A DNA stretch of 64,000 bases. Origin: Ruania rhizosphaerae. Lineage in GTDB: Bacteria; Actinomycetota; Actinomycetes; Actinomycetales; Beutenbergiaceae. A program made the position numbers and the translations under genes. A model generated the notes under the pieces. It was given only the letters and a program-made list of their open reading frames with translations, searched no databases and was not told the DNA's origin. Below are positions 25,100-33,350 of the stretch, one piece after another (the first letter of the stretch is position 1; every line of letters starts with the position of its first letter). The stretch covers positions 62,001 through 126,000 of the forward strand of contig NZ_VSMB01000007.1 of NCBI RefSeq assembly GCF_009805705.1, given 5' to 3'.

Positions 25100-26065
25100 T
25101 CAGGCGCCGGCGGCCTGGCGCGCCGTCCACGCGCTGGCGACCATCTCCTCCAGCGTGTGCGTCATCCGCCACCCCAGGTCACGTGCCGCGGCCTCACCGG
25201 ATGCGACGATTCGTGCCGGGTCGCCAGGACGGCGCTCCACCAGCTCAGGTTCGAAGTCGATCCCGGTCACCGCCGCGATCGTGTCCATGATCTGCCGCAC
25301 CGAGACACCGTCGCCGCTGCCGAGGTTGTACACGGGCTGCAGCCGCTGGCCCTGGGCCAGCGCCTTGGCGGCGTTCACGTGGGCCTCGGCGAGATCGCTG
25401 ACGTGGATGTAGTCCCGCACGCACGTGCCGTCCGGGGTGTCGTAGTCGGTGCCCATGATCTTCGGGGTGCGGCCCTCGGCCAGCGCATCCATCACCAGCG
25501 GGAACAGGTTGTGGGGTGAGGCATCCCGCAGCTCCGGCGAACCGGACCCGACCACGTTGAAGTACCGCAGCGACGTGTGCAGCAGCCCGGTGGCCCGGGC
25601 TTGGTCGGCGAGCAGCCATTCGCCGATCAGCTTGGACTCCCCGTAGGGCGACTCCGGTGTGGTGGCGGTCTCCTCCGTGACCAGGTCCACACTCGGCGTG
25701 CCGTAGGTGGCAGCGGAGGAGGAGAACACGATTGAACCCACCCCGGCCGCGGCCATCGCTTCGAGCACGCTGATGGTGCCGGTGACGTTCTGGCTGTAGG
25801 TGTGCAGGGGGCGCTGCACGCTGACGCCCGCGTACTTGAACCCGGCCACGTGCACCACGCCCTGGCAGTCATGCTCACGCAGCACCTGGGTGAGCCGCTC
25901 GGTGTCCAGGATGGAGATCTGCTCGAACGGGACTCCCTCCGGTACGAAGGACTCGATACCGCTGGCGAGGTTGTCCACCACCACGACGTCGATCCCGGCC
26001 CTGGTGAACGCACGCACCACGTGCGCCCCGATATAGCCGGCGCCGCCGGTCACCAACCATGTCAT
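25100..26065 (-). CDS. galE: UDP-glucose 4-epimerase
   Basis: A 321-residue extended SDR that interconverts UDP-glucose and UDP-galactose. GGAGYIG is the NAD motif, SSSAATYG gives the Ser and YGESK the catalytic Tyr/Lys. DNLASGIESFVPEG and YFNVVGS are typical of GalE. It supplies UDP-galactose for envelope polysaccharides or enters the Leloir pathway. ATG 26065 overlaps the stop of surE by ATGA, an unusual operon partner. A longer upstream open frame is the shadow of surE. Confidence 0.9.
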   Translation of the reverse strand: MTWLVTGGAGYIGAHVVRAFTRAGIDVVVVDNLASGIESFVPEGVPFEQISILDTERLTQVLREHDCQGVVHVAGFKYAGVSVQRPLHTYSQNVTGTISVLEAMAAAGVGSIVFSSSAATYGTPSVDLVTEETATTPESPYGESKLIGEWLLADQARATGLLHTSLRYFNVVGSGSPELRDASPHNLFPLVMDALAEGRTPKIMGTDYDTPDGTCVRDYIHVSDLAEAHVNAAKALAQGQRLQPVYNLGSGDGVSVRQIMDTIAAVTGIDFEPELVERRPGDPARIVASGEAAARDLGWRMTHTLEEMVASAWTARQAAGA

Positions 26066-26838
26066 CGCATGACCTCCTGAGTATCGAATCCGGGCATCGT
26101 CGCGGCGCTCTCGTCGTGGATGTGGGAGCGCAGCAGGGTCGCGGTCGCCCAGCCCTGCGCCAGCAAGCCGGCGTCGGAGTCCGCAGCGAAGGTGACGTCG
26201 TCGCTGGAGAAGGGGCGGAACAGCATGCTCGTCACCTGGCGTTCCCGTTCGCCGTCCTCCAGAGTGAATCGGGCCGGCTGCGCCGTGCGCAGCCCATGCA
26301 GGTCCGCCTTCGGTACGTCCGGGATGTTGATGTTGAGCACGCGCCCGTCCTGCGGGTGACTGGTGACCCACTCGAACGCCGTCGAGACCACCGCGGTCGC
26401 CGTCTCGGAATGGACGATCTCGCGGCCGGTGATCGAGAACGCCACCGCCGCGATGCCCTGGGCGGCCGCGGCCAGTGCCGCGCCGACCGTGCCGGAGTGC
26501 AAGATCGCGGGGCCCACGTTGGGACCGAGGTTGATACCAGAGAGCACCAGGTCGGGGCGCGGGCCGAGCCCGCCCATCCCGGCCACGACGGAGATGAGCG
26601 CGGGGCTACCGTGGACCCCGATCGCCTCGATCTCCTGCCGCAGCCCGGGTGGGCGCCCGGGGCTTTGGCGCAGGTTGCCCGACTCCTCCTGTTCGCCCTG
26701 GAGTCCGGCGGAGAAGCCGGAGTACTCCTTGTTCGGGGCCGCGACGAGCACCTCGTGCCCGGCGTCGGCGGCCACGTGCGCCAGGATTGTCAGCCCTGGG
26801 GAGTCGATTCCGTCGTCGTTCGTGATGAGCACACGCAT
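26062..26838 (-). CDS. surE: 5'/3'-nucleotidase SurE
   Basis: A 258-residue survival-protein phosphatase that removes phosphate from nucleoside monophosphates. The N-terminal MRVLITNDDGIDSPGL has the conserved metal-binding DD. The SGINLGPNVG segment is the second conserved motif, here with several residues different from the common SGIN(x)G-N. PNKEYSGFSAGL replaces the usual P-x-x-x-x-S-G. ATG 26838 is preferred over TTG 26856 because GGAGAG is at the right distance. It heads a two-gene operon with galE. Confidence 0.88.
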   Translation of the reverse strand: MRVLITNDDGIDSPGLTILAHVAADAGHEVLVAAPNKEYSGFSAGLQGEQEESGNLRQSPGRPPGLRQEIEAIGVHGSPALISVVAGMGGLGPRPDLVLSGINLGPNVGPAILHSGTVGAALAAAAQGIAAVAFSITGREIVHSETATAVVSTAFEWVTSHPQDGRVLNINIPDVPKADLHGLRTAQPARFTLEDGERERQVTSMLFRPFSSDDVTFAADSDAGLLAQGWATATLLRSHIHDESAATMPGFDTQEVMR

Positions 26839-26926
26839 GGGTGAGGCACTCTCCAAGGGGTAGTCCGGCTGCCGGATCTATTCTGCCCCCTCCTCGGACC
26901 TCGTTCCCCGCCGCCACCGGGAATTC

Positions 26927-26976
26927 CTCGTCGATCTGGCGGTTGACCGTCACGGGGCCACCGCCAGATCGACGAG
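26927..26976. repeat. 17-bp perfect inverted repeat between divergent genes
   Basis: Arms 26927-26943 and 26960-26976 are exact reverse complements around a 16-nt spacer. It lies between the divergent starts of surE and msrB, where a terminator has no obvious job, so an operator or structural role is more likely. Confidence 0.55.
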
Positions 26977-27046
26977 CGATTTCGGGTGGGGCCCGCGAGG
27001 GCCGGATCGACGGCAGACTCCAGTAGCCGGTGGGAGGATGGAGACC

Positions 27047-27460
27047 ATGTACGAGGTAAGCAAGTCCGAGGACGAATGGCGCGCCGAGCTGAACCCGATG
27101 GAGTTCACGGTGCTACGCCAAGCGGGCACGGAGCGGGCCGGCACCGGGGAACTGCTGCACGAGAACCGGGAAGGCGTCTACCGCTGCCGTGCCTGCGGGA
27201 ACGAGCTCTTCCGCTCCACCACGAAGTTCGACTCCCACTGCGGCTGGCCCAGCTTCTATGCCCCGCAGGACTCCGACGCCGTCGAGCTGATCGAGGACCG
27301 CAGCCACGGCATGGTGCGCACCGAGGTGCGGTGCGCCCGGTGTGGCTCCCACCTCGGTCACGTGTTCGAGGATGCCCCGCAGACCCCCACCGGCGACCGG
27401 TACTGCATGAACTCGGTCTCCCTGACCTTCGACACTGCGGGCGAGACCGACCAGGCGTGA
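27047..27460 (+). CDS. msrB: Peptide-methionine (R)-S-oxide reductase
   Basis: A 137-residue protein that repairs oxidised methionine. Two CxxC zinc pairs (CRAC and CARC) and the GWPSF motif are visible; the catalytic Cys lies in RYCMNSVSL near residue 122. This is a full-length single MsrB domain without a signal peptide. ATG 27047 is preferred because GGGAGGATGGAG spaces it better than ATG 27038. Its stop overlaps the next gene by GTGA. Confidence 0.95.
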   Translation: MYEVSKSEDEWRAELNPMEFTVLRQAGTERAGTGELLHENREGVYRCRACGNELFRSTTKFDSHCGWPSFYAPQDSDAVELIEDRSHGMVRTEVRCARCGSHLGHVFEDAPQTPTGDRYCMNSVSLTFDTAGETDQA

Positions 27461-28227
27461 GGTTTCAGGCCCTCACCCTCAACCTCCAGCGTGGTCTGAA
27501 TGGCTCGACGGCGCAGCCCACCGACGCCGCCACGCTCGCCTCCGCAGTGGCCGGGATCGAGGCGGACGTGGTCGCGCTGCAGGAGGTCGACCGCGGGCAG
27601 CCTCGCAGCGGAAGGCAGGACCAGGCGGGGATCGTCGCTGATGCGCTTGGCCTTCCACATGTGCGCTACGCAGCCACCCTCACCGGGGACGTGCGCTCCC
27701 GAACGAGGCACAGTCCGGCCCGCTCAGGAGACCATCCCGGCCCCGCCTACGGCCTGGCGTTGCTCTCGCGCCACCCGATCCTCGCGTGGTTCGTGCTGCA
27801 CCATCCACGCGTCCCCGTGCCGTTGCCTTCGTGGCACTCCGGGACGATCGCCCGCTGGGAGGACGAGCCCCGGGCAGCGCTCGCAGCCGTGCTCAGTACT
27901 CCCGCTGGGTTGGTGGCGGTGTGTTCCACTCACCTGTCGCTGTTCGCCCCGATGGCGGCCGCCCAGCTCTCGCGACTGATCCGCGCGATGGACGGGCTCG
28001 TCCCCGATGGGCCGGGTCTCATCTGCGGTGACCTGAACCTCGATCCCTGGGCCGTGAGCCCGTTCGCCCGTGGCTACCACTTTCCCCGTGCGCTCACCTT
28101 CCCCGCACACGAGCCGCGCCGTCAGCTCGACCACGTCCTCGTGCGCAACGCGCAGGTTGCCCAGGTCAACGCCCGGCGCCTGCGCATCTCCGACCACCGC
28201 CCCCTGGCGGTGACCCTGACGTGGTGA
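27457..28227 (+). CDS. Endonuclease/exonuclease/phosphatase family protein
   Basis: A 256-residue EEP-fold hydrolase. LTLNLQRGL, VVALQEVDRGQ, GDLNLDPW, QLDHVLVR and ISDHRPLAVTL are the conserved metal- and phosphate-binding motifs in correct order. No signal peptide, so it is cytosolic. The substrate could be nucleic acid, a phosphoinositide-like lipid or another phosphodiester; it cannot be told apart. GTG 27457 overlaps msrB, and its stop overlaps the transporter gene, making a three-gene coupled operon. Confidence 0.85.
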   Translation: MRFQALTLNLQRGLNGSTAQPTDAATLASAVAGIEADVVALQEVDRGQPRSGRQDQAGIVADALGLPHVRYAATLTGDVRSRTRHSPARSGDHPGPAYGLALLSRHPILAWFVLHHPRVPVPLPSWHSGTIARWEDEPRAALAAVLSTPAGLVAVCSTHLSLFAPMAAAQLSRLIRAMDGLVPDGPGLICGDLNLDPWAVSPFARGYHFPRALTFPAHEPRRQLDHVLVRNAQVAQVNARRLRISDHRPLAVTLTW

Positions 28228-29096
28228 CCTCGCGCCTGGACCGCGTCCCGGCCCCCGCACTGTTCCTGACCGCCGGCGTCAGCCAGTACCTCGGTGCGGC
28301 GCTCGCCGTCGGGCTGTACGCCACGATCCCGGCACCCTCCGTGGCCTGGGCGAGGGGCGCCGTCGGGGCACTCGTGCTGCTGCTCGTGGTGCGCCCCTGG
28401 CGGTGGCCGTGGACCCGCCGCACGGTCGGGCAGACTGCCCTGTTCGGGTTGGTTCTGCTCGGCATGAACATCCTGTTCTACATCGCCATCGATCATCTGC
28501 CGCTCGGGGCGGCGGTGGCGCTTGAGTTCGCCGGTCCGGTGGTCGTCGCCGCCGTGGGTGGACGCGGGCTGCGGCACCGGCTCGCCGTGGTGCTGGCGGC
28601 GCTCGGGGTGCTCGCGATCTCCCTCGTCGGGCTTGACTGGGCCGGGCATCCCGCGACGGCGGAGCTCGCCTTGGGACTGGCCGCCGCCCTCGGAGCCGGG
28701 GTGCTCTGGGCGGGCTACATGGTGATCGGTGGCCGGATCGTGAGCCGTCGCAGCGGCAGCGCCTCGCTCGCGCTCGGTCTCACGGTCGCCTCCGTCCTCT
28801 ACGCCCCCTTCCTCGCCGGCGGCACACTGACCGAGCTGACCTGGCCGATCGGGCTCCTGCTCCTCGGTGTGGGGCTGCTCTCGACGGTGATCCCGTACTC
28901 GCTCGACCAGGTGACCTTGAAGCGGCTCGGTACGGCCACCTTCGCCCTGCTGAACGCGCTGCTGCCGGTCTCTGCCACGGTGATCGGGGTCGTCGTGCTG
29001 CGGCAGGTCCCCACCTGGGGTGAGGTGGTGGGCACGCTCGCGGTGAGTGCCGCCGTCTGGATCTCGGCGCCGAAGAAGCGACCGGGACCGAAGTGA
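28224..29096 (+). CDS. EamA/RhtA-type drug/metabolite exporter
   Basis: A 290-residue membrane protein with about ten hydrophobic helices arranged as two EamA halves (LEFAGPVVVAAVG in the first, LLPVSATVIGVVVLRQVPTW in the second). It resembles the RhtA threonine/homoserine exporter group. GTG 28224 overlaps the EEP gene by GTGA; GTG 28221 is equally possible. The substrate is unknown; exporters of this family move amino acids or small metabolites. Confidence 0.88.
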   Translation: MTSRLDRVPAPALFLTAGVSQYLGAALAVGLYATIPAPSVAWARGAVGALVLLLVVRPWRWPWTRRTVGQTALFGLVLLGMNILFYIAIDHLPLGAAVALEFAGPVVVAAVGGRGLRHRLAVVLAALGVLAISLVGLDWAGHPATAELALGLAAALGAGVLWAGYMVIGGRIVSRRSGSASLALGLTVASVLYAPFLAGGTLTELTWPIGLLLLGVGLLSTVIPYSLDQVTLKRLGTATFALLNALLPVSATVIGVVVLRQVPTWGEVVGTLAVSAAVWISAPKKRPGPK

Positions 29097-29100
29097 CGTC

Positions 29101-29142
29101 CCTGAGCGATGCCGTGCCACATGCGGCATGGAATCGCTGAGG
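29101..29142. terminator. Imperfect terminator hairpin between convergent genes
   Basis: CCTGAGCGATGCCG pairs imperfectly with CGGCATGGAATCGCTGAGG around a short loop. It separates the EamA gene from the convergent MerR-HEAT gene. Confidence 0.6.
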
Positions 29143-29159
29143 GTCGTCAGTTTCGTCCG

Positions 29160-30149
29160 TCAGCGAGGGTCCGGATCACGCAGGGTCCGGATCACGGAGG
29201 TGGCTGTCAGGGCGACGGCCGGGTCCCGATCGTGGCTGAGCTCGGTCAGCACGGGGATCGCCTGCTGCGGTGGTAGTTCCGCCAGCGCCTGCGCGATCCG
29301 GCGGCGTGAGCCGGAATCGGCGTCCGCCACGGCGGTGGACAGGCGAGTCGCGATCTCGTGTGCACCCTCGCGCGCCAGCACGGCGAGCGCCTCTGCGGCT
29401 TCGACGTCGTTCGGACCGTCCAGCACCATCGCGATCAGTGTGTCCGTCGCGGCCGGCACCCCGCGCGCGCCCACGGTCAGGGCGGCGTGCTGGCGCACGT
29501 CGGCATCCGGATCGGCCACCGCCCGCACCAGCAGCGCGGCGGCGCGGTCGTCGGGTAGTGCCGCCAACGCCCGGACCGCTCGCCGACGCACCTCGACATC
29601 GGGGGAGTCGAGACCGGAGGCCAGGTGGGCAACAGCCTCCGGGCCGCTGCGGGCGAGCGCCCAGCGCAACGCACCGGCCGTGTTCAGCTCGCCCTCGGTG
29701 AGCACGGCGGCCGCGAGCGTGGCGGGTGTGCCGCCATCGGCGAGGGCGGCCCGCTGCCGCTTGGTCGGGTGACGGGAGGTCAGGGCACCCAGGAGCGCCA
29801 CGATCTGCAACGCGTCCTCCCAAGCGGGCGAGTCCCGGTGCTGTACGGCACGGAGCCGGTCCAGTAGTTCTTGTTCCCGGACCAGTCGTTGCTCGGCCTG
29901 CTCGATCAGCTCGCCGACCAGTGCTGACGGCGTGGCGCCGGGATCCTGCAAGACGCGTTCGATCTGGCGCAGGGACAGGCCAAGGGATCGCAGCCCCTCC
30001 ACGTGCAGGATGCGCTCGAAGTCCTCGGCGGAGTACTCCCGGTATCCGCTGCTGGTGCGCCCCGTGGGGCGCACCAGGCCGAGGGTGTCGTAGTGCCGGA
30101 GCATCCGGGCGCTCACCCCCGAGCGGCGGGAGACCTCACCGATCAGCAT
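29160..30149 (-). CDS. MerR-family regulator fused to HEAT repeats
   Basis: A 329-residue protein. Residues 1-~70 form a MerR DNA-binding domain (MLIGEVSRRSGVSARMLRHY, then GYREYSAEDFERIL), followed by the dimerisation coiled coil (~80-115). In place of a small effector domain there are ~200 residues of HEAT/PBS-type repeats (LASGLDSPDVEVRRRAVRAL; LVRAVADPDADVRQHAAL). The start ATG 30149 overlaps the upstream HEAT gene by 14 bases. HEAT repeats usually bind protein partners, so the signal may be a protein rather than a small molecule. Its likely target is the promoter upstream of the HEAT gene. Confidence 0.82.
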   Translation of the reverse strand: MLIGEVSRRSGVSARMLRHYDTLGLVRPTGRTSSGYREYSAEDFERILHVEGLRSLGLSLRQIERVLQDPGATPSALVGELIEQAEQRLVREQELLDRLRAVQHRDSPAWEDALQIVALLGALTSRHPTKRQRAALADGGTPATLAAAVLTEGELNTAGALRWALARSGPEAVAHLASGLDSPDVEVRRRAVRALAALPDDRAAALLVRAVADPDADVRQHAALTVGARGVPAATDTLIAMVLDGPNDVEAAEALAVLAREGAHEIATRLSTAVADADSGSRRRIAQALAELPPQQAIPVLTELSHDRDPAVALTATSVIRTLRDPDPR

Positions 30150-30801
30150 GCGGCGATCCTGCCAGGGCGCGGACCTTCCGCGCGTGATCGATCGCGAATC
30201 CGGCGTCCGGATCGGCCCACAGGAGCTGCGTGGCCGCCGCATGGTCACTCATGGCCGGGTGGCTGGCGGCGGTGCGTAGCACTTCATCCAGGGTGCTCTC
30301 GGCGGAGTCGGCCAGCGCGATCAGCGCCCGGCTCAGGCTCAGCTGCATGTCCGTGTCACCACGGCCTAGCTGAGTAGCCAGCGTCTCGATCGTCTCGTCC
30401 CGGGCGTGCGCAGGGGCCACGACGGCGGCCGCTCGCCAGGCGCTTCGGGCCACCTCGTCGTCGTGGTCGTTCAGGAGACCACGCACGGCCGGCCAGGTGC
30501 GCGCGGCACCGATCTTGGAGAGTGTGTGCAGTGCCTGGCTGCGCGCCTGCGGCTGCGGTGCTTCCAGCTGCGCCAGCAGCCGCGGCACGGTCAGGTGCTC
30601 AGGCTGCCGGGTCAGGGCCCAGGTGAGCATGTCGCGCACGAAGAAGTCCGGCTCCACGGCGCACCGCGTGATGAGGGGATCGACGTGCTTGCGCGCCGGG
30701 TAGGTTCCGGCGAGCATGGCGGCGCGCTGCCGGATCGAGGGGTCTGGTGCGGCGAGAGCGCGGTGGATCCGGGTAGTGGCGTCGGGCTGTGGTGCGGTCA
30801 T
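30136..30801 (-). CDS. HEAT-repeat protein
   Basis: A 221-residue alpha-helical repeat protein: repeated segments such as APDPSIRQRAAMLAGTYPA, LEAPQPQARSQALHTLSKIG and LNDHDDEVARSAWRAAAVV mark HEAT units. No signal peptide or catalytic motif. ATG 30801 has a perfect GGAGG. It is cotranscribed with, and overlaps, the MerR-HEAT regulator, whose own C-terminal half is made of the same type of repeat, so hetero-oligomer formation or anti-regulator action is plausible. Function unknown. Confidence 0.78.
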   Translation of the reverse strand: MTAPQPDATTRIHRALAAPDPSIRQRAAMLAGTYPARKHVDPLITRCAVEPDFFVRDMLTWALTRQPEHLTVPRLLAQLEAPQPQARSQALHTLSKIGAARTWPAVRGLLNDHDDEVARSAWRAAAVVAPAHARDETIETLATQLGRGDTDMQLSLSRALIALADSAESTLDEVLRTAASHPAMSDHAAATQLLWADPDAGFAIDHARKVRALAGSPHADR

Positions 30802-30821
30802 GGTGTGTACCTCCTGCAGTC

Positions 30822-30852
30822 ATCACAGGGGTTGTCACCGTGTGAAGGTCAA
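30822..30852 (-). promoter_or_regulatory. MerR-type promoter with 19-bp spacer
   Basis: On the minus strand TTGACC (30847-30852) and TGTGAT (30822-30827) are separated by exactly 19 bp. Overlong 19-20 bp spacers are the hallmark of promoters activated by MerR-family proteins through DNA distortion. The promoter drives the HEAT/MerR-HEAT operon, implying autoactivation. Confidence 0.5.
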
Positions 30853-30991
30853 GTGCCGCCAATGGTGAGCCCGGTCGCGCTCGGCGCGGGCCCGTTCGAC
30901 CGGCGAGATGCGGCGCGCTGTGGCACGCTGAACGCGCGCGGCGAGCGCCCGCGCGCCGCCCTTGAGCGGCTGAGAGAACGGACGGACGCAC

Positions 30992-31255
30992 ATGGGTGAA
31001 GTCATCGGCCTCATCGTCTTCGGCGCCATCGTCGGTGTGCTGGCGCGACTCTTCAAGCCGGGTGAGCAGAAGATCGGGGTGCTCTGGACGATCCTCGTCG
31101 GGATCGCCGGCGCACTGATCGGGTACCTCGTCGCAGGCTGGCTCGGCGTGGACAACACGTCGGGTATCGATTGGATCCGTCTGGCCATCTCGGTGGTGGC
31201 GGCGATCGTCTTGCTCGGAGTGTTCATGGGTGTGACAGGCAGGAAGAAGTCCTAG
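30992..31255 (+). CDS. GlsB/YeaQ/YmgE family stress-response membrane protein
   Basis: An 87-residue membrane protein with three hydrophobic helices (GLIVFGAIVGVLARLF; IGVLWTILVGIAGALIGYLV; IRLAISVVAAIVLLGVFMGV), the complete transglycosylase-associated/GlsB architecture. LARLFKPGEQ is the typical first loop. The role is unknown; paralogues are stress-induced. It is monocistronic and followed by a strong terminator. Confidence 0.9.
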   Translation: MGEVIGLIVFGAIVGVLARLFKPGEQKIGVLWTILVGIAGALIGYLVAGWLGVDNTSGIDWIRLAISVVAAIVLLGVFMGVTGRKKS

Positions 31256-31268
31256 AGCCCGTCCCGTG

Positions 31269-31310
31269 AGCAGGGCCCCGTGGTGGCAACGTCCATCACG
31301 GGGCCCTGCT
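31269..31310 (+). terminator. Terminator after glsB-like gene
   Basis: A perfect 14-bp stem (31269-31282 with 31297-31310) with 14-nt loop directly after the stop codon. It separates this gene from nagB on the same strand. Confidence 0.8.
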
Positions 31311-31345
31311 ATGTCCGAGTGTCGGTGTTCTGTGAGACTGGGCCC

Positions 31346-32131
31346 ATGGAACTGATCATTCAGCCCGGACCTGCCGAGAGTGCGCGGATCGTCGCCGATG
31401 CCATCGTGGCTTTGCTCAAGCGGAAGCCGGACGCCGTACTAGGACTGGCCACCGGCTCTTCACCCCTCGCTGTCTACGACGAGCTCGTCCGTCGTCACGA
31501 GCAGGGTGAGGTGAGTTTCGCCAGGGCCCGGGCCTTCCTGCTGGACGAGTACGTGGGCCTGCCGGCGGATCATCCGCAGCGCTATCGGAACGTGATCGAG
31601 ACCGAGTTGGTGGGGCGCGTCGACTTCGCCGATGGTGCCGTGCAGGGACCGGACGGTCTCGCGCAGGACATCCCGGCGGCCTGCGCGGCCTACGAGGAGG
31701 CGATCGCCGCGGCCGGTGGTGTGGACCTGCAGATCCTCGGGATCGGTACCGACGGGCACATCGCGTTCAATGAGCCCGGCTCGTCGCTGGCCTCGCGCAC
31801 CCGGATCAAGACCCTCACGCGGCAGACCCGGGTGGACAATGCCCGCTTCTTCGACGATCAGATCGACAAGGTCCCCACCCACTGCCTGACCCAGGGGCTG
31901 GCGACCATCCAGGCCGCGCGTCACCTGGTGCTCGTGGCCACCGGGCGGCACAAGGCTGAGGCGATCCACCAGATGGTCGAGGGACCCGTCTCGGCGATGT
32001 GGCCGGCGTCGGTGCTGCAGCACCACCCGCATGTCTCGGTCCTCGTCGATCCGGCGGCCGCCGCCCGGCTCCAGTTGGCGGACTACTATCGCGAGACCTA
32101 TGAGACCAAGCCCGCGTGGCAGGGCCTGTAG
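31346..32131 (+). CDS. nagB: Glucosamine-6-phosphate deaminase
   Basis: A 261-residue enzyme converting glucosamine-6-phosphate to fructose-6-phosphate and ammonia. LGLATGSSPLAVYDEL binds phosphate; LDEYVGLPADHPQRYR and ILGIGTDGHIAFNEPGSS carry catalytic Asp/His residues. The length is normal for the family. ATG 31346 gives MELIIQP. No other amino-sugar genes are nearby, so it seems to be an isolated catabolic gene. Confidence 0.95.
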   Translation: MELIIQPGPAESARIVADAIVALLKRKPDAVLGLATGSSPLAVYDELVRRHEQGEVSFARARAFLLDEYVGLPADHPQRYRNVIETELVGRVDFADGAVQGPDGLAQDIPAACAAYEEAIAAAGGVDLQILGIGTDGHIAFNEPGSSLASRTRIKTLTRQTRVDNARFFDDQIDKVPTHCLTQGLATIQAARHLVLVATGRHKAEAIHQMVEGPVSAMWPASVLQHHPHVSVLVDPAAAARLQLADYYRETYETKPAWQGL

Positions 32132-32267
32132 ATCAGCCGTTACGCGATGTTCACGAATTCTGGTCTTGACCGGTCGTATAGGGAACGGGCAGAGTAGTGC
32201 CATCGCCCACGGGCGAACGGCATGATTTCCGTTATGTCGTCCGAAAAATGAGAGAAGGAGACTCTTC

Positions 32268-32345
32268 ATGCTGGACACCATTCTCGGACTCATCGAGCCC
32301 GTCCTCTCCATCGTTCTCGGCCTCCTGGGCGGCCTTGGCCTCTGA
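32268..32345 (+). CDS. Short hydrophobic peptide (25 residues), unknown
   Basis: A 25-codon frame starting MLDTILGLIEPV and continuing as an almost uninterrupted Leu/Ile/Val/Gly helix; the only charged residues are Asp3 and Glu10. GAGAAGGAGA lies at ideal spacing before the ATG. Two perfect hairpins follow, so this looks like a dedicated short mRNA. It could be a small membrane protein, a membrane-active or toxin-like peptide, or a secreted signal. No antisense RNA or antitoxin was recognised. No family is known to me. Confidence 0.6.
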   Translation: MLDTILGLIEPVLSIVLGLLGGLGL

Positions 32346-32355
32346 GGTAGGTGAC

Positions 32356-32384
32356 TGAGCGCACCACCTCCTGCGGTGCGCTCA
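32356..32384 (+). terminator. First terminator after the short hydrophobic ORF
   Basis: A perfect 10-bp stem TGAGCGCACC/GGTGCGCTCA (32356-32365 with 32375-32384), 9-nt loop, 10 bases after the stop codon. Confidence 0.75.
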
Positions 32385-32394
32385 CGTCTGGGGT

Positions 32395-32431
32395 ACGTCG
32401 GCCGGGCTCATGCCGTGGGCCCGGCCGACGT
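32395..32431 (+). terminator. Second tandem terminator after the short hydrophobic ORF
   Basis: A perfect 13-bp stem ACGTCGGCCGGGC/GCCCGGCCGACGT (32395-32407 with 32419-32431), 11-nt loop, 10 bases after the first hairpin. The remaining stretch to 32665 holds no recognised gene. Confidence 0.7.
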
Positions 32432-32665
32432 GGTCGGCCCGCGGTCGATCATCGGAATCCTCAACGCACGAGTTCTCGGTGCGCGTTGATAGCACATTCG
32501 TGTCACCACTGCACCGAGAATACGCAGGCATTGTGCACAGATTACCTGAGTTGATCCTGCGCGCTTAGATTCTCTTGTTCTCGCGTCATCGGATATGTCG
32601 ATGGCGCGCCCGCATTTTCGTGGCGAGAGCACTGTTCCGGCCCGATTTGTGGGATGATTTCGCAC

Positions 32666-33313
32666 ATGACGATGTTCAGCGTGTACGGAACGGCCACCCG
32701 GTCTCGTCCTCCGGAGCGGGCGCAGTTGCGCCTGCACGTCACGTTCGAGGGCCGGGACCGCGGCGCCGTGCTGACGCGCACGATCGAGGTGCACCGTCAG
32801 GTGACAGAGCAGGCGCGGCGTCATCAGGAGTCCGGTGCCGCCACCTGGTGGGGCGCCGACCGCGTCCAGGCCTCGCCCTTCAAGGAGTACCGCAAGGACT
32901 CCGATACGACGATCACCAAGTTCCGCAGCTCGGCGTCGGTGACCGTCCGCTTCCAGGACTTCGACATCTTGTCCGCCTGGGTCACCGAGATCGGAGCCCT
33001 CGAGGGGATCTCGGTAGCGGGCATCAGCTGGGAGCTGACGCAGGCCACCCGCCGCGCCGCGGAGAAGACGACGCGACAGGACGCGGTGCGGGACGCCGTC
33101 GTGCGGGCGCGCGACTACGCTGCCGCGCTCGGACTGGGCGAGCCCCGCCTGGAGGCCGTATTCGAACCCGGCCTGCGCCCCCATGCGTCCGGAGGTGCGG
33201 CGACGCAGGCCTTCGCGTCCCGCGCGGGAGCGCCCGCCTCGCAGGCACCGGACCTGAAGGCGGGCGATGTGGACGTCACGGCCGAAGTGAGTGCGGACTT
33301 CGTCAGCGACTGA
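32666..33313 (+). CDS. SIMPL-domain (DUF541) protein
   Basis: A 215-residue protein with a SIMPL domain (MFSVYGTATRSRPPERAQLR at the start; ISWELTQATRRAAEKTTRQD and AVVRARDYAAALGLG near residue 120-150 are the conserved region). Unlike many SIMPL proteins it has no signal peptide or lipobox. Family members form oligomeric beta/alpha cages; their roles are poorly defined (oxidative stress, outer-surface). Start uncertain: ATG 32654, 32666 and 32672 are in frame and no strong ribosome site distinguishes them. Confidence 0.75.
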   Translation: MTMFSVYGTATRSRPPERAQLRLHVTFEGRDRGAVLTRTIEVHRQVTEQARRHQESGAATWWGADRVQASPFKEYRKDSDTTITKFRSSASVTVRFQDFDILSAWVTEIGALEGISVAGISWELTQATRRAAEKTTRQDAVRDAVVRARDYAAALGLGEPRLEAVFEPGLRPHASGGAATQAFASRAGAPASQAPDLKAGDVDVTAEVSADFVSD

Positions 33314-33350
33314 CGATTGCGGGTCTGCGTTGGCTGGATATCGTGGACGC

